A DNA stretch of 64,000 bases from Tridacna crocea. Taxonomy: Eukaryota > Mollusca > Bivalvia > Cardiida > Cardiidae. The stretch is from NCBI GenBank assembly GCA_943736015.1, contig OX031063.1, positions 38,022,672 through 38,086,671 on the forward strand. Direction: 5' to 3'. A model generated the notes under the pieces. That model saw only the letters and a program-made list of their open reading frames with translations, was not told the DNA's origin and made no database searches. Made by a program: the position numbers and the translations under genes. Below are positions 57,130-64,000 of the stretch, piece by piece (the stretch's first letter is position 1; the number at the start of each line of letters is the position of its first letter).

Positions 57130-58000
57130 ACTCTAACTACCATGAGGCCGCCTTTTCCCCTGAAACGTCTTGAAACATGGAAAAATTACATTTTCTATTT
57201 ATCAGTAAGATCTGTTTATGAATTTTGACATTAATAGCTGTAATACTTTTGGAGTAATAGCCATCACAAACTTGTAGAGGACACTAAGCCCACTAAGCCT
57301 GCTTTAAGCCCCCTTCTCCCGTAAGACAATATTGCATAATTGGAATAAAGACAATATTGCATAATTGGAATAAATACAAAGGGTGTGTGGTTTGTGGCAT
57401 TTTTGAATAATAATTCAAATTCGAAATTTAATGAAATTTTGAGCAGTAATGTAGGAGATTACATAAAACGATTTCTTATATGAAGCCCCCCTTTTCCGCG
57501 ATGCAGCCTAAAAATGAGAAATCGGGGAAGAGATATCTGGGCAATGTTCCAACGAGTTCAGATTTGAAATTTAATGAACTTTTGAGCACTAATGTAGGAG
57601 ATATTGGTGAAAAACAATTTTTCACATGAAGCCCCCCTTTTCCGTGACGCAGCCTCAAATTGAGAAACCCGAAAAGAGGTATTTGCGCATTGCTCCAAGG
57701 AGTTCAGATATGAAGTTTCATAAAATTTGGTCCAAGGTTTGCGGAGAAATGGCTTCGGACGGACGCACGACCAACGGATGATACTAGTGAAAAACAATTT
57801 TTAAATGAAGCCACCTTTTTCCGTGATGCAGCCTCAAATTGAGAAACCCGGAAAGTGGTATTTGCGCATTGCTCCAAGGAGTTCAGATATAAAGTTTCAT
57901 AAAATTTGGTCCAGTAGTTGTGGAGAAATGGCTTCGGACGAACGGACGAATGCACAGCGTGGCGACTATATGCTCCCCCTAAATTTTTCAGGGAGCATAA
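57130..58000 (+). repeat. interspersed repeat with ~140-bp units and terminal hairpin
   Basis: Units share GAAGCCCCCCTTTTCCG(C/T)G, TGCAGCCT and AAATTGAGAAACCCG; the last contains GGACGAACGGACGAATGCAC. It ends with hairpin TATGCTCCC ... GGGAGCATA followed by AAAA. The layout resembles the right end of the 14.1-16.3 kb element. Confidence 0.5.
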
Positions 58001-58134
58001 AAATGATGGACTGTATCGGAGGGTTAACTGGAAAATAAAAGGCTTAGATATTGTCACCCAAATCCATAAAGGCAAGGAAGAAATCAAAGGCAAGGACAGG
58101 AAAAAGATAATATGGAAGGGGGACTGAGCCATCA

Positions 58135-58270
58135 CAGGCTGATGACAGAGTGCCTAGGGCTTCCAAGGAACCAGATCAAGTTTGGAGACAATATGCTGAT
58201 GACAGAGTGCCTAGGGTTTCCAAGAAACCAGATCAAGTTTGGAGACGATACGACAAATAAAGGGGGAAAA
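58135..58270 (+). repeat. short tandem duplication
   Basis: GATGACAGAGTGCCTAGGG(C/T) with AAACCAGATCAAGTTTGGAG occurs twice about 57 bases apart. No gene. Confidence 0.6.
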
Positions 58271-58514
58271 ACTACTGGGTGATACGACCCACTGAAGGTG
58301 CCTTTCTCCTGTTCCTGAAACAGAGTAAAATAGAGAGCCAACTCCATCACAATATATGCTGGCGACTTGGGTGAACGATTCGTTTGAAACAAAGATAAAA
58401 GTAGGTGAACATCAGTCAGATATCACTGACACAAATATAGTTTGAACAAGGGTAATATATTGCTGAACCTTGAACCTTCTATTATCCCCGACATCGATCA
58501 TGAATGAATGAGTG

Positions 58515-58985
58515 ATTGAATGAGTGAATAGCGTTTTAAGGCCCGTCGACAACTTAGGTCATATTGGGCGCACTTAATTAGTAAACAATAATGCGAGGTG
58601 AAAATAACATATTGTACATATGCAACAACATAAGACAAACATGATAAATGAGGAATGGACAAAACACAAAATGATGCCCCTTTTGTCGCCTTTTACGACA
58701 TGCATGCTGTCACGCTTGTTCCACCAGATGAAATGGCAGATATGACGACTGCAGTGGTTTATTCTTATACCCCGATTAAACTACACGGAGTCCCACAGGC
58801 CAATTGATCCCCATTCCAAACCCGATTTTCTATCGAGAAAAAAATATAGGATTTGGAACAAGAACTACCCAGCCTGTTGCAATCCTACGAATTACGAGGA
58901 AAGCAGTCGTTTGTCTCTAATTTTAGTCGCCTTCTACGACATGCCACAGAGAAAGGCCGAGGTTCGATTATGAAAGAACTCCCAG
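58515..58985 (-). repeat. family J interspersed repeat, inverted copy
   Basis: Matches 46620-47105 on the other strand almost end to end (for example GCGTTTTAAGGCCCGTCGAC and CACTGCAGT...GGTTTATTCTTATACC). No gene in it; the 58853-59077 frame is a by-product. Confidence 0.6.
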
Positions 58986-59299
58986 TCCACAATAGAAATC
59001 GATATCCTTCACATCTAGTCATCATTACTTGTTTAACCATTATTCACGTCTCCTTCATCTACCCCGTTATCAGCTAATATTGAAAGCTTCAGCCATGACA
59101 ATTGAGTACCCAGCTCCAATGGAGAGACAAAATTTCACATACAACATCCCCCCCCCCCCCCACAATAATCGACTGGTTCAAGTCTGAAGCAATTATCTTC
59201 AGTTTTCACAAAGTTCATATGAAATTTCAAAGTTTCTTCCTGACACTGCAGATGACGACACAGACAAAGATAACACAAAACATGACACATAGGCTAAAA

Positions 59300-59640
59300 C
59301 AATAATTCAACATATTCTTCGACAAAGGGCCAAGCTGAATATCGCCCGAGGTTGCACCAAAAGAGCCCATAGGTCATAGAGAGATTTTGTTGACTTTCTA
59401 CTCAGCTGTATAGAGGCCATATCAGATATGTCGTGCCTACTTAAACTGGATGACTGCACAGAAAACCTGAAACTTATGTGCAAACTACCTGACTGGTCCT
59501 TATCTAGATGGAATCAATTTGTCGTATTATCTATGCCATCAAGTGGTAACAACCCCCGATTTTGTAACTTGTTGAATTTGAAACAAAGGCCACAACCTCA
59601 CAAGTAAGTCAAAATTCCAACATACTACGTTGTATATGAC
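59300..59640 (+). mobile_element. coding-like relic, possibly Gag-like retroelement fossil
   Basis: A coding-like stretch whose KLPDWSLSRWNQ word recalls the KLP-x4-RW pattern in Gag-like proteins of BEL-type elements in molluscs. Short, broken, no other retroelement part nearby. The identification is weak. Confidence 0.22.
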
Positions 59641-59762
59641 AACTCATTTACAATCCATTTTTGCTATCATCGCAGTGAAATCCATCCTGTGAAACCTTAT
59701 TATGCTCAATATTGGATAGGTAGAGGAACATTTATATTAACATGTTGACATAACCTGTTAAA

Positions 59763-59948
59763 ATGGCGTTACACCTCAATACAAATACTTCTTTGACAAG
59801 CATCAAGATATCTAATGCTTCCATCGGAGTGGATCTTATTCTTGCACGACTTCAACCTTTCGATACAAAGTTATTAACAGATATTTACACTTATCTAGAG
59901 GAGAAGCCTTCCATTGTAAGAAAAATTTTGAAAATGCTGGTATCTTGA
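59763..59948 (+). CDS. small unassigned open frame
   Basis: ATG in a fair context (AAAATGG) opens 61 codons. A possible GTAAGA donor follows residue 51 (KPSI), so it could be a first exon. The sequence is mostly helical (GVDLILARLQPFDTKLLTDI) and matches nothing I know. It may equally be chance or part of an old repeat. Confidence 0.18.
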   Translation: MALHLNTNTSLTSIKISNASIGVDLILARLQPFDTKLLTDIYTYLEEKPSIVRKILKMLVS

Positions 59949-60439
59949 AAAATAGCTTAAAACAATGATCTCTACATAAATAGGGAGAGTTGTTGTGCCA
60001 TACCAGTAATAAGTATACTTAAGTTTAAGCTTCCCAGCATCCATTTGCACTCAAATGATACCATAAATTGTGAATGAATTAACCCAATAGGAAATACCAG
60101 TAGTTCAAGATGTGAATAAATCTTTTCCTTAATTATGTATATCACTGGAATCAATAAGAAAAGGAGCAATTTTTAGATTTTGTAATACCTGACTATCATG
60201 GTAAATCTTGTGATTCTAGCTTTTTTTCCCCAATTTGCATGTGGACTCTGTAAAACAAAAGCTACAGATAATTCTGTAATACTAAACAAATAGATAGACA
60301 TTTTTGGTGGATTTAACACTATCACATATTTATCGTTTTGTGAATATAGAATTCATGAAAATAAGAAATGTGAAAAACTGATTTTGACCAAATTTGCCGT
60401 AATCCTGGGACAAAAAACCCGCTATGCTGTATGATGATT

Positions 60440-60790
60440 TCTGACTTTGATAGGAAAGATAATAATGTGGGAAAATGAGAAAATTCTTGTTACCAGCATT
60501 TTCTCCTTTTCCCACAATGTTTTCTATAGGCTTCTTTCTCAGGATCGTTAAAAGTCAGGATTGTGTGGTAAAGAGTTAAGTCTTTACCAGAGTAAAAAAT
60601 TTCATAGACTTGTCCATTTTGAAAGCGGATGCCCATAACAAAAATAAATGTGACTCAAAAATATAAAATTGTTTTCTATAGGGAAGAAAAGACTGTGGAA
60701 AAAGGAGAAAATGCTAGTTACAAGCATTTTCTCCTTTCCCCCGCATTCTTTTTAAAAGCTTTCTTCATAGTTGTAAGAAATTGGGATTCT
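60440..60790. repeat. two family A MITEs
   Basis: 60440-60579 (right part, ends TGTGGTAAAGAGTTAA) runs into 60576-60790 (TTAAGTCTTTACCAGAG, core AATGCTAGTTACAAGCATT). Confidence 0.5.
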
Positions 60791-61050
60791 CTGAGAGTTG
60801 GAGAAGTTTTTTACCTATGGAACTTAAAAATGTCTATGATTGATTAGAAAGGATGTGAAGACAGCCTGTGAACACATGCCTCTGAAAATGCATGTCATCC
60901 TCAGTCCCTGACCCCTCTACCTCATGCCTTCTTTCTGGAAAAAAAGTAAACAAACACAGAGTATTAGTACTATCAGGTCACACACTTTCAAAACATAGCA
61001 AAGTTGTACATACATGACAACAGTAGCAATATCTTGAATGCAAATCTAGA

Positions 61051-61090
61051 TTATTAACATGTAATCAGACTTCACATTTTGTGCAGTCTG
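61051..61090. repeat. family D short palindrome
   Basis: AATCAGACTTCACATTTTGT then GCAGTCTGAG; diverged. Confidence 0.35.
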
Positions 61091-61169
61091 AGCTCTGGTC
61101 CACACTGTCTACTACTTTATTTCAGATTAAGGCTGAACTCACCCTCCATCTTGCAATGCAGCTATCCTT

Positions 61170-61550
61170 ATTATCTCTTTACCAAACGGCAAGATTTTAG
61201 GCTGGCGCAAATTCAAAGGATTTGCAGATGACAAAATAAATGTGACTGAAAAATGGGGGTTTGACAAGTGCTAGGCAAAGGCTTGGTGTGTCTTGCCTAC
61301 AAAAAGTTTCATTCAACTTTAACCCTTTACCAAACAATCCCTGGTTTTTACGACCCTGAGATAGAAGCCTTTTCAAAACATTGTGGAAAAACAAGAAAAT
61401 GCTGGTAACCAGCATTTTCTCCTTTTCCCAAAATGTTTTCTACCCTGATTAAAACAAATTACAATTTTTGAGTTGCGTTTATTTTGTTGTCTGCAAGTGC
61501 TTTCAATTTGGACCAGTCAAAAATTTTGCCATTTGGTAAAGAGTTACCGT
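61170..61550. repeat. two family A MITEs
   Basis: A half copy at 61170-61260, then 61320-61548 full length (TTAACCCTTTACCAAAC to TTTGGTAAAGAGTTA, core AATGCTGGTAACCAGCATT). Confidence 0.6.
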
Positions 61551-61559
61551 AAGCACCCA

Positions 61560-62050
61560 GGGAAAGGATAAAATCAGGACCCCTGTATTTCTACTAATGC
61601 CACACTTTCATGCTAATCAATGAGCCAAGACCAGGAATAACTTGTTAAACCTTGACGAAATGACTGCATTTCGGCATCCTAAAATTAAAATGAATGTGCT
61701 GACAACTTTTTTCTGTTTCAAATGATGTGATATACCTTAGGAAATTCTGTTTTTGAAATCAAACTACTAGCCCTAGCTTTGGATAGATACATCTAAATAC
61801 ATTCTTGCTATATATACAAAAAAGTATCAAGCGGGCCATAATGAGTTATTTCAACATGTGAAGATTTGTACAGATCTACATATGTATAATGTGACACTAT
61901 TGCCTGAATTTGCCTGTTTTGACACAGAAAGCGCATTGAAACATAATTTAGCAGCAGTTTCGATTATTTAGAAATGCAAACATTCAAACTTAATAGGTAT
62001 ACATGTAGCTCTGCCTAGACAATATAGATTTACCATGGCTGCTATAAATG
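61560..62050. other. intergenic or intronic stretch, nothing recognised
   Basis: No open frame of note and no repeat family seen. Confidence 0.35.
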
Positions 62051-62059
62051 TCAGAATTA

Positions 62060-62375
62060 ATTCAGACAACCCTAGGATAAAATGCTAGTTACAGGTATTT
62101 TCTTTTCATTTCCACATTACTTTCAAAAACCTTTACTCCTCCAGCCCATGAACTCTTTACCAAATGACAAAAATTTAGACTGATCCAAATTGTAAGGATT
62201 GGCAGACAACAAATTAAATGTAACTGAAATGCTGATTTTTGTTTTTGATCAAGTAGAAAACAATGTTGGAAAAGGATAAAATGCTGGTTACCAGCATTTT
62301 CTCCCTACCCACATTGTTTTCAAAAGACTTCTCTTACAGGGTCATTAAAACTCGGATTGTGTGGTAATAGGTTAA
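62060..62375. repeat. family A MITE with a preceding relic
   Basis: 62150-62375 is near full length (CTCTTTACCAAATGAC, core AATGCTGGTTACCAGCATT, end TGTGGTAATAGGTTAA); 62060-62130 is a relic. Confidence 0.55.
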
Positions 62376-62438
62376 AACTTAAGATTTTACTGGTAAAGCT
62401 TAACCATTTAAGCACTTTTCACATGGCCACTACAGATA

Positions 62439-62479
62439 AAGATCAGGCTGCATAAATCATGCAGCCTGACCTTTGATCT
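62439..62479. repeat. family D short palindrome
   Basis: AAAGATCAGGCTGCATAAAT then CATGCAGCCTGACCTTTGAT; arms nearly perfect. Confidence 0.5.
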
Positions 62480-62604
62480 CTACCGTCTGTCCTACTGAAA
62501 CACACTAGACAAAAGCAACCACAAAACTTTGACTATTTGGGTCTTCTTTCTACACTGACTATGAATGTTGGCTTTATATGACCCTCTAAGTGTTATGAAC
62601 TTAC

Positions 62605-62760
62605 TTTTTCTTGGGTAGAGACGGGGGAGACATGATGTCTGAGACTGGTATTGAAGATGGGTCATTGATTACATCATCTGCTTCACTTGACGAGTTTGGC
62701 GTTGAAGTTGGGTGATCTTTCACACTGGAGGGCTCTTCAAAGCTGTCCAAGTTAACCACT
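62605..62760 (-). CDS. candidate exon of a minus-strand host gene, Ser/Pro-rich
   Basis: On the minus strand a 156-base open stretch lies between a CTTTTCAG acceptor and a GTAAGT donor. It encodes 51 residues rich in Ser, Pro and Asp (VKDHPTSTPNSSSEADDVIN, then IMSPPSLPKKK), the kind of disordered segment found in many regulatory proteins. If spliced to the candidate acceptor at 60935, the frame meets a stop four codons on, which would make this the penultimate exon. Upstream exons would lie beyond 64 kb. I do not recognise the protein, and the exon could belong to an old mobile element. Confidence 0.35.
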
Positions 62761-62779
62761 CTGAAAAGGTATTGAAATA

Positions 62780-63243
62780 TTAACTCATTACCAAACAACA
62801 ATATTTTAGGCTTGTCCAAATCGAAATCATTTTCAGACGACAAAATAAAAGTGACTGAAAGTTTGAAATTTGATTTTGAAGGGTAGAAAACATTGTGGGG
62901 GAAAAAAAGAGAAAATGCTGGTTACCAGCATTTCCTCCTTTTTCAACAATGTTTTCTAAAGGCTTCTTTCTCATGGTCGTCAAAAGTAGGAATCGTGTGG
63001 TAATGGGTTAACCCTTTACCAAACCACAAAATTCTAGACTGGACCAAATTGAAAGCATTTGCAGACGACAAAATAAAAGTAACTGAAAATTTGAAATTTG
63101 TTCTGGGAAGGGTAGAAAACATTGTGGGAAAAGGAGAAAATGCTGGTTACCAGCATTTAGCATTTTCTCCTTTTCCCACAATGTTTTCAAAAGGCTCCTG
63201 TTTCAGGGTCGTTAAAAGTCGGGATTGTGTGGTAAAGACTTAA
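62780..63243. repeat. two full-length family A MITEs, head to tail
   Basis: 62780-63010 and 63008-63243. The second carries an extended core (TTACCAGCATTTAGCATTTT) and CAAACCACAAAATTC / GTGTGGTAAAGACTTA ends. These are among the least diverged copies in the window. Confidence 0.65.
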
Positions 63244-63285
63244 ATGCTCAGGAAAAACTTTTGTTGCTTTCTCAGACTGTGTGGA

Positions 63286-63335
63286 TCAGGATAAGACTGC
63301 ACACAATATGCAGTATAGCCTTGGATCTACTCTAT
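63286..63335. repeat. family D short palindrome
   Basis: GGATCAGGATAAGACTGCAC opposite TGCAGTATAGCCTTGGATCT; diverged. Confidence 0.35.
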
Positions 63336-63469
63336 CCAACACTTTGAAACAAAGCCTCTGAAACACAGCACTTGATTTACAATACTTAGACCTTTACCAA
63401 GAGACCCAATACTTTATCAACTCAGGGGCATGAAATTTTTGAAATCCTCTGTTTAACTCTGTACAACAC

Positions 63470-63910
63470 AACAAAATCTAAAACTTTTCCAATTTCAAAA
63501 CATTTGCAGAAAACAAAGTACCTGTGACTCAATTAATAGAATTAGTTTTTGAAATGGTAGAAGAAAAGTGTGGAAAAAGGAGAAAATGCTGGTAACCAGT
63601 ATTTTCTTTTTTTCCCATAATAGTTTCTACTCTGCTGGAAACAAATTTCAATTTTTAGTTATGTTTATTTTGTTGTCCGCAAGGCGTCTAGGACAATTCC
63701 CCCCTAGACAACTGCCCCCCAGACAATTTATCCCCCCCCACAACAATTTTAATGTGGCTCAAATAGTGCAATCCTTCCTTGATAGGGTTAAAAACATTGT
63801 AGGAAATGGAGAAAATGCCATTTACCAGCATTTTCTCCTTTGCCCACTATGTTATCAAGTGGCTTCTTTTCCGGGGTTGACAAAAGTCAGCACTGTGCAG
63901 TAGAAGGTTA
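63470..63910. repeat. two family A MITEs and a CCCCCAGACAATT tract
   Basis: 63470-63690 and 63765-63910 keep the AATGCTGGTAACCAG and AATGCCATTTACCAGCATT cores. Between them (63690-63742) are imperfect repeats of CCCCCTAGACAA. Confidence 0.5.
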
Positions 63911-64000
63911 TCAAAACAATCATGTCTTGTACCCACAATGCGTAATAAACCTTGACAAGAGAGTTTGGAAAGGTCAGTAACCTTTTTATTTTGTTTAGCT

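Overview
The window looks like AT-rich animal genomic DNA, most probably from a bivalve mollusc. This is inferred from spliced genes with long introns, an RLR-type CARD gene, and a very dense load of mollusc-style interspersed repeats. No bacterial, phage, CRISPR, rRNA or convincing tRNA content was seen.

Host genes. (1) 233-2987 (+): the last two visible coding exons of an unrecognised, probably nuclear protein. (2) 6134-39557 (+): a nine-exon gene whose splice phases all agree and give a 549-residue protein. It has an N-myristoylation-like start (MGGKIS), a basic stretch, a tyrosine-rich acidic stretch, two tandem RIG-I/MDA5-type CARDs, a coiled coil, and no helicase. This is the most interesting host feature here. 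(3) 62605-62760 (-): one Ser/Pro-rich exon candidate of another gene.

Mobile DNA. Intron 6 of the CARD gene (about 17 kb) holds a complete 11.5-kb ISL2EU-like transposon (18365-29893). Its terminal repeats are arrays of 16 and 11 near-palindromic units. It carries a THAP/HTH/DDE transposase on + and a decayed SWIM/YqaJ nuclease gene on -, in convergent order. The same intron holds a pogo-like transposon (31591-34542) whose transposase carries a PHD-like finger. Elsewhere there are a 613-bp mariner fold-back, a 2.2-kb TIR element with internal tandem repeats (14111-16281), a 460-bp fold-back (35686-36145), a 4-kb TIR element (40016-44024), two LINE remnants (44190-47640), several Helentron/HINE-like repeats (37.8-39.2 and 48.5-54.9 kb), and a decayed piggyBac transposase (54965-56770).

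Small palindromic repeats are everywhere. Two hairpin families (A and B) share TTAA-CCCTTTACC ends and occur about 40 times; one C family, a short D family and a 460-bp E family add more. Many A/B copies sit inside introns of the ISL2EU genes, so they are younger than that insertion. All element assignments rest on reading motifs by eye; no database search was run.
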